This document shows positions 6,896 to 13,035 of a stretch of 30,921 bases of DNA, one piece after another (the stretch's first letter is position 1; each line of letters begins with the position of its first letter). The position numbers and the translations under genes are program-made. Under the pieces are notes generated by a model. That model ran no database searches and was not told the origin of the DNA. It saw only the letters and a program-made list of their open reading frames with translations. The stretch comes from a virus: the IMG/VR virus record IMGVR_UViG_3300020392_001319, positions 1 to 30,921 of that record. One strand, given 5' to 3'.

Positions 6896-7292
6896 ACCAA
6901 CTTTACAAGTTATAAAGCGTGATGGGGTCTTGCACCCTGTCACGCGATATGACGCAGAAATGCTAGAGGTTTATAAAAATAATCAATTATTCAATATTCA
7001 AGCTGTCAGTGAGCGATCGCCTCAACACCATAAGCTGTATTGGTCTATTTTAAATAACGTAGTAAAAGCAACACAAAGGTGGGCAACATCTGCACATTTG
7101 CACGACGATTTAAAAATGCTTTGTGGTTATTACCGAACAGTTGTTAATAAAGCAAATGGTGGTGTATATTACGTTCCAGACAGTATAGCATTTAGTAAAA
7201 TGGATCAAAAAGAGTTTAACGATTTTTTTGAACAAGCCATGGAAAAGCTTTCTACCACCATTGGTTACGATCCTGTTTCGGAAATGTTATGA
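6879..7292 (+). CDS. DUF1367-like phage protein
   Basis: About 137 aa. The frame is open from 6777, but that upstream part lies out of frame inside SSB. The product probably begins at the tandem ATGs 6876/6879 that overlap the SSB stop. TLQVIKRDGVLHPVTRYDAEMLE at the start and HLHDDLKMLCGYY with DSIAFSKMDQKEFNDFFEQAMEKL toward the end resemble DUF1367/NinB-neighbour proteins of phage recombination operons. The resemblance is from memory. The function is unknown, probably recombination or junction processing. It overlaps the next gene by ATGA. Confidence 0.72.
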   Translation: MKSRSRPTLQVIKRDGVLHPVTRYDAEMLEVYKNNQLFNIQAVSERSPQHHKLYWSILNNVVKATQRWATSAHLHDDLKMLCGYYRTVVNKANGGVYYVPDSIAFSKMDQKEFNDFFEQAMEKLSTTIGYDPVSEML

Positions 7293-7615
7293 CAAATTTA
7301 GCCAACAAACCTCCAATCGGTTTAAAAAAAAGTAAAGTCAAAAAAAATCCAAAATATCTAGATAAAATACGATCAATGCCATGTTGTATTTGTCGTAAAT
7401 TTAACGAACCACAATTATCTGCAACAACAGCACATCATCCAATTCACGATAGATACAGTGCCAGAAAGCGATCTGATGATACAGCCATTCCACTTTGCGA
7501 TGGGCATCATCAAGGTTTATGGGATCAATCAAAGGTTGCCATTCATAAACAACCATTGGAATGGGAAAGATTGTATGGAAAAGATTATAAATACTCTGCA
7601 GCAAGTATTGACTGA
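7289..7615 (+). CDS. Ref/HNH-like phage nuclease
   Basis: 108 aa with a zinc-finger/HNH-like arrangement: PCCICRKFNE (Cys 32, 33, 35), TTAHHP (His 49-50), SDDTAIPLCDGHHQGLW (Cys 70, His 73-74). It resembles RecA-dependent nuclease Ref of phage P1 and the YbcO/DUF968 group, which nick or cut DNA during recombination. It is the last gene of the rightward operon, and its 3' end overlaps the opposing HAD gene by 31 bp. The assignment is by motif pattern, and the exact family is uncertain. Confidence 0.75.
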   Translation: MTNLANKPPIGLKKSKVKKNPKYLDKIRSMPCCICRKFNEPQLSATTAHHPIHDRYSARKRSDDTAIPLCDGHHQGLWDQSKVAIHKQPLEWERLYGKDYKYSAASID

Positions 7616-8286
7616 GTGTCTTTCCAGTTTCTTACATAATGGTATTTATGACAAGCCAAGGCAATGGTGTAATCATTACCATTTGGAAAAATACTATCGC
7701 CAAAAAAAATTGTCTGCTTATCTCTATAGTATTTATTTTTTATAATTTGACTTTTATCTTTTCCCTTTGGGAAAATATCTATTCCAGTTTCTCCTGCAAC
7801 AACAGCATTTAAACCAGCAAATTTGGTATTCACATACGCCGCACAAGCAGCTCTTTCTTTGTATTCTCTGTCCCAAGTTTTATACATATCTCTATCTTCT
7901 AATGAAGCAGGTCTACCAACAATGCTAAAATTTAACATTCCCATTCTAAGTTCAATATGATTTCCTAATTTTATGGGATATGCAGACGCATCACAAAGCG
8001 CAGCTAGGTGCGTAATTAATCTTTCGCTTGGTACCCAAGGCTTGGATGATAAAACCTCACCTAAAAATCGCTCTTCGTTTCCAGAGCAAGGAAATACAGC
8101 CTCACATTCACTTAATAATTCACCACTTAACTGTTTAACAATTTGCTGATAATCCGCACCACTTACAATTGAAACAGAATGTGACTCACAAAATGAGAAA
8201 AAAAATTCGTAAAATTCTTTATCAATTATTTGTTTACTTGGTGTAAGTGTACCATCCATATCGAAAATAAATACTGTTTCGGTCAT
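7585..8286 (-). CDS. HAD hydrolase of the phosphomannomutase-like (C2B) group
   Basis: About 233 aa. Motif I is FIFDMDGTLTPS (Asp 9 and Asp 11). Further on come SGADYQQI, the PMM-like GMLNFSIVGRPASLEDRDMY with TWDREYKER, GIDIFPKGKDKSQII and motif IV FFGDSIFPNGNDY. This run closely follows the eukaryote-type phosphomannomutases, which interconvert mannose-6-P and mannose-1-P, though relatives are plain sugar phosphatases. ATG 8286 forms an ATGA overlap with the rusA stop, and the four extra codons upstream are unlikely to be used. A sugar-phosphate enzyme could feed the glycosyltransferase at 1383-2297. That link is inference. Confidence 0.85.
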   Translation of the reverse strand: MTETVFIFDMDGTLTPSKQIIDKEFYEFFFSFCESHSVSIVSGADYQQIVKQLSGELLSECEAVFPCSGNEERFLGEVLSSKPWVPSERLITHLAALCDASAYPIKLGNHIELRMGMLNFSIVGRPASLEDRDMYKTWDREYKERAACAAYVNTKFAGLNAVVAGETGIDIFPKGKDKSQIIKNKYYRDKQTIFFGDSIFPNGNDYTIALACHKYHYVRNWKDTQSILAAEYL

Positions 8287-8714
8287 GTTGCATCCCATTG
8301 AACTTTGATATTCAAATGAGGCTTTTCGTCAATGTCAGTATATTTTTTAAATGCAGCAATATGCCATACCTGTTTATCATCGTCATATACAATAGAATTA
8401 CACCCATCGAGTGCAGCCTTAACAATATTATCAATATCAGGACGCGGAGGTACAATATTACCAGCCTGACAGTGAAGAACTTTCTTTTTAGAATAAGATT
8501 TAGGAATTGGAAATACAGCCGTCATTATTACACTGCATCTTTTTTTTGATGCGCTTAAACGAAGCTTCTTCATTGCAACCCATGCTGAATTCTTGATTCG
8601 TGCCTCATAGTCTTTGGTTTCTTTTGGTGTATACGGCACACCAGTTTTTGTAAAACGTGGTCTGCCTTTCCCAACAGGAGTTCCAGATACTACAAAATTT
8701 ACTGTACGTAACAT
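8283..8714 (-). CDS. rusA: RusA-family Holliday junction resolvase
   Basis: 143 aa, full length for the family. VSGTPVGKGRPRF at the N-terminus and the acidic active-site block PPRPDIDNIVKAALDG (Asp 93, 95 and 103), followed by VYDDDKQV, match RusA, a dimeric Mg-dependent endonuclease that resolves four-way junctions made in phage recombination. It belongs to the leftward early block, overlapping the upstream gene by 16 bp and the HAD gene by ATGA. It complements the ERF/SSB operon on the other strand. Confidence 0.95.
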   Translation of the reverse strand: MLRTVNFVVSGTPVGKGRPRFTKTGVPYTPKETKDYEARIKNSAWVAMKKLRLSASKKRCSVIMTAVFPIPKSYSKKKVLHCQAGNIVPPRPDIDNIVKAALDGCNSIVYDDDKQVWHIAAFKKYTDIDEKPHLNIKVQWDAT

Positions 8715-9124
8715 TTGTTTTTCTTAAATTCTAAATTTTCATTTGCATCAACATCACATATCCAGATGTCTTCTGTTTTATCATCCATAACAACAATAAT
8801 ATGACTACCGTGACCATTTTTTTCAGAAAATATTGGATGATATTGTAAATTTATTTTTTGACAGTTAAAAAGATTTTGCACATCAGCTTTCAATTTAGTT
8901 AAAAGTGTACTGGAAATACCTTCTCCGCGAAAAACAGTATACGACTGCAAATCTACATTGTGATCAAGTAACGTTTTATCAATTTTATTGATTATTTTTT
9001 TAATCGATGCTAATTTTGTATCTTTATATTTATGATTTTGCTTAATATAAAAATGATAGTTTTCCATTGCAACTTTTATAGTTTCAAGTTGTGTTATTGC
9101 AAAATCTACAGCTACTTTTTTCAT
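8699..9124 (-). CDS. hypothetical protein
   Basis: 141 aa and basic. The N-terminal half is helical with many Lys (HKYKDTKLASIKKIINKIDKT). The C-terminal half is likely beta: GHGSHIIVVMDDKTEDIWICDVDA. No family is recognised. It starts at ATG 9124 with AAGGAA upstream. A structured intergenic element (9159-9223) lies in its 5' leader. It overlaps rusA by 16 bp, so it is co-transcribed with the resolvase. Cys residues are few and no catalytic motif is evident. Confidence 0.75.
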   Translation of the reverse strand: MKKVAVDFAITQLETIKVAMENYHFYIKQNHKYKDTKLASIKKIINKIDKTLLDHNVDLQSYTVFRGEGISSTLLTKLKADVQNLFNCQKINLQYHPIFSEKNGHGSHIIVVMDDKTEDIWICDVDANENLEFKKNKCYVQ

Positions 9125-9158
9125 TGAATTTTGCTATTCCTTTTTGTAAAACTTTTAA

Positions 9159-9223
9159 GTGGCGGTGGGATATTTCTTCTTATTAAAACCACAACAGTTT
9201 ATCTGTTATTTTTTCACCGCCAC
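9159..9223 (-). other. structured intergenic element (long-range GC hairpin with nested hairpin)
   Basis: GTGGCGGTG (9159-9167) pairs perfectly with CACCGCCAC (9215-9223) across 47 nt. Inside is a second hairpin, AACAG-TTTAT-CTGTT (9193-9207). It begins 8 nt after the stop of the upstream gene. No T-tract follows on either strand, so it is not a simple terminator. A regulatory RNA leader for the gene at 8699-9124, or a processing site, is possible. Confidence 0.55.
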
Positions 9224-9231
9224 ACGATTAT

Positions 9232-9624
9232 CTAAATTTTTATACCTGCTGCTCTGCATTTAGAATAAAATTCTGTCAGGTCTTTTTTTGCAAGGTAATA
9301 ATTATTGGTCGCGTTTTTGTCCGAATCAGACCTCCATCGTTCTCGTTCCCAATATAAAACTTGCTGTGTTAAGTATTTGCGCTCTTGAATAAGTCCTTCG
9401 GATAATTTTTCTTTTGACATTGGTTTCCTATGTTTAAAAAATATGTTGTGATTATAAGCAAAAGTTCTCAGGGTAATTACGTTGACCTGCAAAATCTCTG
9501 CAATGGCTGGTGCCGAAAAACCAGCATCGGCATAACATTTAATCGTTTCAATTCTCATTTGCCTTCGAGCAAGTTTTAGTTCAGATTTTGCTTTATTTAC
9601 TTTTTGACGTAAGGATATATTCAT
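9232..9624 (-). CDS. HTH-containing protein
   Basis: 130 aa. A helix-turn-helix is visible at about residues 26-58: IKCYADAGFSAPAIAEILQV, NVITLRTFAYNHNIFF. The rest is helical and charged (LSEGLIQERKYLTQQVLYWERERW). The HTH ends in xxHNIxF like that of the small protein at 10976-11185, and the two flank the 459-aa gene. It is probably a DNA-binding accessory or regulator, with target unknown. The start overlaps the upstream gene by 32 bp. No earlier or better start is apparent. Confidence 0.75.
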   Translation of the reverse strand: MNISLRQKVNKAKSELKLARRQMRIETIKCYADAGFSAPAIAEILQVNVITLRTFAYNHNIFFKHRKPMSKEKLSEGLIQERKYLTQQVLYWERERWRSDSDKNATNNYYLAKKDLTEFYSKCRAAGIKI

Positions 9625-10972
9625 GTTCGATTATTCCCAGTTCTGCATTTCCAACTGTACACTGTTTGACCCATGTACGTTTTTTAATTCGCCCATGAAC
9701 ATCTTTTAAAACGCGCCAATGACCTCGTCTTGTATGCTGTCGTTTAGGTGTACCATGACCAGTAAAAAGCTGTTGATAGATATTTACGCCATGTTTTGGT
9801 AATTCAATTTCAATAACTTTTAATTCATTTCTAGGAACACGCTGACCCCATTTTATTTGTGGATATATTTTTTGTGGCGCATGAACCTCTCGAACAAACC
9901 TTGGATAATTCAAAAGAGAAAAAACAGCAGCCAGAAATCTTAAATCACTATCACATGCCATTGCTGTGTTTGTAAGCTGTTGTTTAATTTTATCTTCTTG
10001 CTCGAGGTCTGTATGATAATTTAATTTTGTTGCAGTAATATCGGTTTCACCAAACGCAATTTGTTGACCAAAGTTTTTCATTGCTGTTTTAGGAAAGTCT
10101 TCTGCAAAATGATCACAATATTTTTTTCCAAGCAACCTGTTAAATAAATCAGGACTTTCTGTGTATGGTTTTCCCTTATGTTGACATCCAAGAGATGCCA
10201 AAGAGTCTTCATTTGAAAAAAACCAAGACCAAGAACTCATCATTGCATCTTGTGCAGATTTTTTTGTCATCGTTTGATCTGTGTAAAATTGTTCGCTCAA
10301 ACAAACTGTATATTGAAAAATATTAGAACCTCTATTCTCTATATGATAAGCTGTTTTATTTGCTACATATGGTCGTCTATCGTATTCAGTTGGTATTCCC
10401 AGTGTTTCGTTTTGTTTTTGTACCTCATCAAATTTTACCAATTCATTCCACTCTATCCAAAGATTATCAAAACAGGGAATTGCTTTTGGTAGAAGTTGTA
10501 AAATATATTTTGGATACGAAAACGAAAGTGCTACAGCGTTTCTTACAAAATCATCCGATAAGGTAATACGCTCACTTTCTATGATCTTTTTGCGCATGAG
10601 TTTGAAATCATAATCAAGGCGTTTCTTTTCGTCAGGTTGTGCAAATGCAAAATCAATAAAAAAAGCCTTCTTTGGATTTGCCAGTGCTGCGAGGAAAGTA
10701 TTGTAAAGATAACTTTCTTGTTCTGGTCTTACGACCAAATTATCTGTACCATCGTGCGCTATTCCTGCTGTTTGTCCCCAACCAAATGGTTTATCCCATT
10801 TTTCATTATCTTTATCGCGATAAAAATAATCATCAAATATTGATTGTTCGTCTTTTGAAAATTGTGATTTAACCTGTTGAACTATGTCTTGTCTATTGCC
10901 AATTTTAATTTCACTGAAATTGTTTGATTGTTGACTGTTTAATTGAACTGGTAATTTATTTTTTTTCACCAT
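9593..10972 (-). CDS. large conserved-looking protein of unknown function
   Basis: 459 aa, soluble, and the longest early gene in the window. No enzyme motif is certain. The C-terminal 60 residues contain QHTRRGHWRVLKDVHGR, then KKRTWVKQCTVGNAELG, an RRGHWR...WV pattern I have seen in uncharacterised phage and plasmid proteins. Other features are a Trp/Phe-rich middle (MSSWSWFFSNED) and GLxGK-like LFNRLLGKKYCDHF. It starts at ATG 10972 with AGGG upstream, next to an HTH protein. A replication or regulatory role is a guess from neighbours only. Confidence 0.8.
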   Translation of the reverse strand: MVKKNKLPVQLNSQQSNNFSEIKIGNRQDIVQQVKSQFSKDEQSIFDDYFYRDKDNEKWDKPFGWGQTAGIAHDGTDNLVVRPEQESYLYNTFLAALANPKKAFFIDFAFAQPDEKKRLDYDFKLMRKKIIESERITLSDDFVRNAVALSFSYPKYILQLLPKAIPCFDNLWIEWNELVKFDEVQKQNETLGIPTEYDRRPYVANKTAYHIENRGSNIFQYTVCLSEQFYTDQTMTKKSAQDAMMSSWSWFFSNEDSLASLGCQHKGKPYTESPDLFNRLLGKKYCDHFAEDFPKTAMKNFGQQIAFGETDITATKLNYHTDLEQEDKIKQQLTNTAMACDSDLRFLAAVFSLLNYPRFVREVHAPQKIYPQIKWGQRVPRNELKVIEIELPKHGVNIYQQLFTGHGTPKRQHTRRGHWRVLKDVHGRIKKRTWVKQCTVGNAELGIIEHEYILTSKSK

Positions 10973-10975
10973 TAC

Positions 10976-11185
10976 TTATGCCCTTTTCTTTTTTTTACCT
11001 TTCCGAAATTTTTGCTGTTCGCCAATAAAATTAATATTGTGTATTTTACAAAATTGATAAATCTGTTGACGATGCATTCCAAGAATACGAGCAGCCTCTG
11101 ATTGACTATGGCCTTTCTCAATTTGGTCAAAGATCAGTGCCTTTCGTTCTTCTTTTTGTTTTCGTATCAGGTCATTCCATTTCAT
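10976..11185 (-). CDS. small HTH DNA-binding protein
   Basis: 69 aa and very basic. Residues 17-50 form a Fis/homeodomain-like HTH: LIFDQIEKGHSQSEAARILGM, HRQQIYQFCKIHNI. A Lys/Arg-rich tail (RKGKKKKRA) would bind the DNA backbone. It is probably a transcriptional regulator or nucleoid-type protein. It lies 3 nt upstream of the 459-aa gene. The start is ATG 11185 with GCGGGGA upstream. It is one candidate to bind the shared promoter element, though nothing in the sequence ties it there. Confidence 0.82.
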   Translation of the reverse strand: MKWNDLIRKQKEERKALIFDQIEKGHSQSEAARILGMHRQQIYQFCKIHNINFIGEQQKFRKGKKKKRA

Positions 11186-11201
11186 TTATTATTTTTCCCC
11201 G

Positions 11202-11435
11202 CTAGTTAATACTGTCTTTAAAATCTTCAAAATCATTGTATCGTAGATTAAGAAATTTCATTATTCTGTCTGGTATTTTAAAACCTCCCTTCTCGTCTCC
11301 CCGACTGTCGTTTAAATATACATCTGTTATATTTGTTTCAGATGTAATCGTATCAAAGGTACCTTCTACAACAATATCAAATGTTTTACCTTTTACTTCT
11401 ACATTCATAAATTGATTATGATGAATATATGCCAT
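11202..11435 (-). CDS. small early protein, function unknown
   Basis: 77 aa and acidic. VEVKGKTFDIVVEGTFDTITS suggests beta strands, followed by a helical C-terminus. No family is recognised. It follows a leftward hairpin terminator (11447-11473) yet carries the special leader GAGGTTC (11444-11438), 2 nt before its ATG, like the promoter-proximal early genes. Expression may therefore depend on read-through from P3 past the hairpin. Confidence 0.75.
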   Translation of the reverse strand: MAYIHHNQFMNVEVKGKTFDIVVEGTFDTITSETNITDVYLNDSRGDEKGGFKIPDRIMKFLNLRYNDFEDFKDSIN

Positions 11436-11437
11436 GT

Positions 11438-11444
11438 GAACCTC
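11438..11444 (-). promoter_or_regulatory. GAGGTTC-type ribosome binding site
   Basis: GAGGTTC stands 2 nt before ATG 11435. The same seven bases precede the starts at 434, 5183, 11699, 12864 and 13036. The TTC part is not explained by Shine-Dalgarno pairing. Confidence 0.6.
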
Positions 11445-11446
11445 TT

Positions 11447-11473
11447 AAAATTAGGAGGGGGCTGTTGCCCCCT
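11447..11473 (-). terminator. leftward GC-rich hairpin, probable terminator or attenuator
   Basis: Read leftward: AGGGGGC-AACA-GCCCCCT, then CCTAATTTT. The 7-bp stem is strong but the T-tract is weak, so partial termination between 11478-11699 and 11202-11435 is likely. The stem resembles the rightward terminator at 13881. Confidence 0.6.
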
Positions 11474-11477
11474 GTTG

Positions 11478-11699
11478 TTATGATGTCATGTTTACTGATG
11501 CTACGTAATGTCCTGTTCCACAAATCCATTTGAAAGCAAACCTTTTAGCCAAAGAAGCGGCTTGTGTTCTATTTGTTGCGTCTACACCAACAAAAACTGT
11601 GTCACCATTTGATTGATCTGTGCCAACTTCAACATCGTATCCATGTGCTTTTGACGGATCGGAAAGCCAGATTTGATTGCTGTGAATTTTAATTTCCAT
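11478..11699 (-). CDS. small early protein, function unknown
   Basis: 73 aa. EIKIHSNQIWLSDPSKAHGYDVEVG, then VFVGVDATNRTQAASLAKRFAFKWICG, suggests a compact alpha/beta domain with no recognised family. It is expressed from promoter P3 with leader GAGGTTC-ACA-ATG and is followed directly by a GC-rich hairpin. It may thus be a near-monocistronic, highly expressed early gene. Single-gene units like this in phages often encode host-takeover proteins, which is inference only. Confidence 0.78.
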   Translation of the reverse strand: MEIKIHSNQIWLSDPSKAHGYDVEVGTDQSNGDTVFVGVDATNRTQAASLAKRFAFKWICGTGHYVASVNMTS

Positions 11700-11724
11700 T
11701 GTGAACCTCTCTTTCTATATATAC

Positions 11725-11765
11725 AGACTAATATATTTGCACATAGTTGTCAATATAATATTTAC
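11725..11765 (-). promoter_or_regulatory. early promoter P3
   Basis: On the minus strand: GTAAATATT (11765-11757), 3 bp, TTGACA (11753-11748), 17 bp and TAGTCT (11730-11725). The leader carries GAGGTTC (11709-11703), 3 nt before ATG 11699. Confidence 0.75.
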
Positions 11766-11776
11766 ATTTATTTTAA

Positions 11777-12097
11777 TTAATTTTTAACTTTCCATTTGAT
11801 ACAAGATTTTCCCCATTTGGTTTTACCTCTGTAACCACTGTCAATAACCTTACCGCTGTTCTGCAGTTCACTCAGTCGAGGTTGAACACTTGCGTATGGG
11901 CAATTTAGAAAATCTGCTATTTCTTCTGTTGTTAATGCAACACCAGCTTTTTGTAATAATTCAAAAACACGATCTCGTATTGTTAATTTATGGTTAGGGC
12001 TGCTTTGCGCAGCCCTCTTGCTTGTATCTGTCTTTTGATAACCGATACCTGTGTCTCTAAAATAACCACTGTTATAAATCATTTTATTATTATTCAT
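11777..12097 (-). CDS. winged-helix DNA-binding protein
   Basis: About 106 aa. After a polar N-terminus, KLTIRDRVFELLQKAGVALTTEEIADFL, NCPYASVQPRLSELQNSGKV and the wing DSGYRGKTKWGKSCIKWKV form a typical winged HTH (MarR/Penicillinase-repressor-like topology). The start is set by AAGGAG 10-11 nt before ATG 12097. The 20 codons upstream overlap the previous gene and have no binding site. It is the third gene of the P4 transcript and may be an early transcription regulator. The target is unknown. Confidence 0.82.
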   Translation of the reverse strand: MNNNKMIYNSGYFRDTGIGYQKTDTSKRAAQSSPNHKLTIRDRVFELLQKAGVALTTEEIADFLNCPYASVQPRLSELQNSGKVIDSGYRGKTKWGKSCIKWKVKN

Positions 12098-12098
12098 T

Positions 12099-12629
12099 TT
12101 ATTCGTCTCCTTTGAAATTTTGTACTCCAGTACCTGTGTAATTTTCTTTTTTAACAAATCTTGTTTGCCAACCGAAAGGTATGTTTGCTTCTTCTGGCAT
12201 CACAATTAAATGATACTGATTAGCCGTATTGACCATTTTACTTTCTTTTGGAAAAATTTGTATTGCATCACATTCTGTGCCACAAAGCCTGTTCTTAATT
12301 GTTTGCATATCTTGCCAATTATTCACAGGTCTTCTGTCTTTGCGTCGAATAGATAACCAAGTACATTTACCTTTAAATTCTGGATTATGTACCAAATCGT
12401 CTGCCGCCTCTCTGCGATAGACCATGATAATGTAAATATCATTTTTCCAAGTCTCTTGAAGGTACTCTTTCAGCAAATGAATTTTCATTTCTTTTAAAGT
12501 TCGATTTGCATATGCTTCTGGCAAATCATTCTTCAATTCTTGGGCTTGCTGCTCTAACCTTTCTTCGGTTGGCATGTCAGTGACAAGCCTAAGCTTGCCA
12601 CCTTTTGGATTTACTTGTTTAGTTAACAT
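12099..12629 (-). CDS. DUF7694-like phage protein
   Basis: 176 aa. The C-terminal two thirds show a recognisable block: NDIYIIMVYRREA, WLSIRRKDRRPVNNWQDMQTIKNRLCG, then ECDAIQIFPKESKMVNTANQYHLIVMP and PFGWQTRFV. I associate this pattern (drrP...W..mQ.IKN.L.G.E.EA...P.es..v...NqyHL) with the DUF7694 family found in many phages and some bacteria. The role is unknown. The start overlaps the upstream gene by 11 bp. It is the second gene of the P4 unit. Confidence 0.8.
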   Translation of the reverse strand: MLTKQVNPKGGKLRLVTDMPTEERLEQQAQELKNDLPEAYANRTLKEMKIHLLKEYLQETWKNDIYIIMVYRREAADDLVHNPEFKGKCTWLSIRRKDRRPVNNWQDMQTIKNRLCGTECDAIQIFPKESKMVNTANQYHLIVMPEEANIPFGWQTRFVKKENYTGTGVQNFKGDE

Positions 12630-12864
12630 CGTTCATTTTCCTCGCATGATCTAAAACCCTCATTCTTTCAGAGTAAGAAAGTTGAGCAATTATATTCAAA
12701 ACCTTGATTGCGTGTTTACGAACTTCTTCTTTTGAAAAATTATATTGTTTTGGCTTTTTATTTGCCTCCCTGATAATTTCATTTAATTTTGGATTTTTAG
12801 TTTTTAATTTATCTAGCTGATCATCTGTAAAATCATCTAGAGTAAAATATGGTTTGTTTTTCAT
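12619..12864 (-). CDS. small early protein, function unknown
   Basis: 81 aa, basic and helical (DDFTDDQLDKLKTKNPKLNEIIREANKK, then KEEVRKHAIKVLNIIAQLSYSERMRVLDHARKM). No family is recognised. The Lys/Arg-rich helices could bind nucleic acid. It opens the leftward P4 unit. The leader holds a perfect 9-bp inverted repeat (12885-12906) and the GAGGTTC binding site 2 nt before ATG 12864. It is coupled to the DUF7694-like gene by an 11-bp overlap. Confidence 0.78.
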   Translation of the reverse strand: MKNKPYFTLDDFTDDQLDKLKTKNPKLNEIIREANKKPKQYNFSKEEVRKHAIKVLNIIAQLSYSERMRVLDHARKMNDVN

Positions 12865-12884
12865 TAGAACCTCGTTTGATAGTT

Positions 12885-12906
12885 TTGTCTAAATCATTTT
12901 AGACAA
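12885..12906 (-). promoter_or_regulatory. perfect inverted repeat at the P4 start: operator or leader hairpin
   Basis: Arms TTGTCTAAA and TTTAGACAA surround a 4-nt centre, beginning 4 bp downstream of the P4 -10 box, so the repeat covers the expected start site. Outside it, GATAGT and ACTATC add a second, unevenly spaced pair. The other four early promoters lack this repeat, so P4 has an extra control. Confidence 0.6.
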
Positions 12907-12910
12907 TTTA

Positions 12911-12951
12911 ATACTATCACATACATTATTATATGTCAATACAATATTTAC
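12911..12951 (-). promoter_or_regulatory. early promoter P4 (divergent with P5)
   Basis: Minus strand: GTAAATATT (12951-12943), 3 bp, TTGACA (12939-12934), 17 bp and TAGTAT (12916-12911). The GAGGTTC leader is at 12873-12867. The upstream elements of P4 and P5 face each other with TTTACA and TGTAAA only 9 bp apart, forming one dyad centred near 12956. Confidence 0.8.
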
Positions 12952-12961
12952 ATAAAATTTT

Positions 12962-13001
12962 GTAAATTAATTATTGACAGTAGCTAGGTTTGTGATAGTT
13001 T
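12962..13001 (+). promoter_or_regulatory. early promoter P5 for the DUF932 gene
   Basis: GTAAATTAA (12962-12970), 3 bp, TTGACA (12974-12979), 16 bp and TAGTTT (12996-13001). The upstream box differs from the consensus in its last four bases and the spacer is one shorter, so it may be weaker. The leader ends in GGAGGTTC, with GAGGTTC at 13025-13031, 4 nt before ATG 13036. Confidence 0.72.
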
Positions 13002-13035
13002 CTACTTACAAATCAACATAAACGGAGGTTCATAA

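Noticed and set aside
7014-7021. GCGATCGC palindrome as a regulatory or restriction-avoidance signal
   Set aside because: It is a single 8-bp site inside a coding region, without symmetry beyond it or a second copy noticed nearby.
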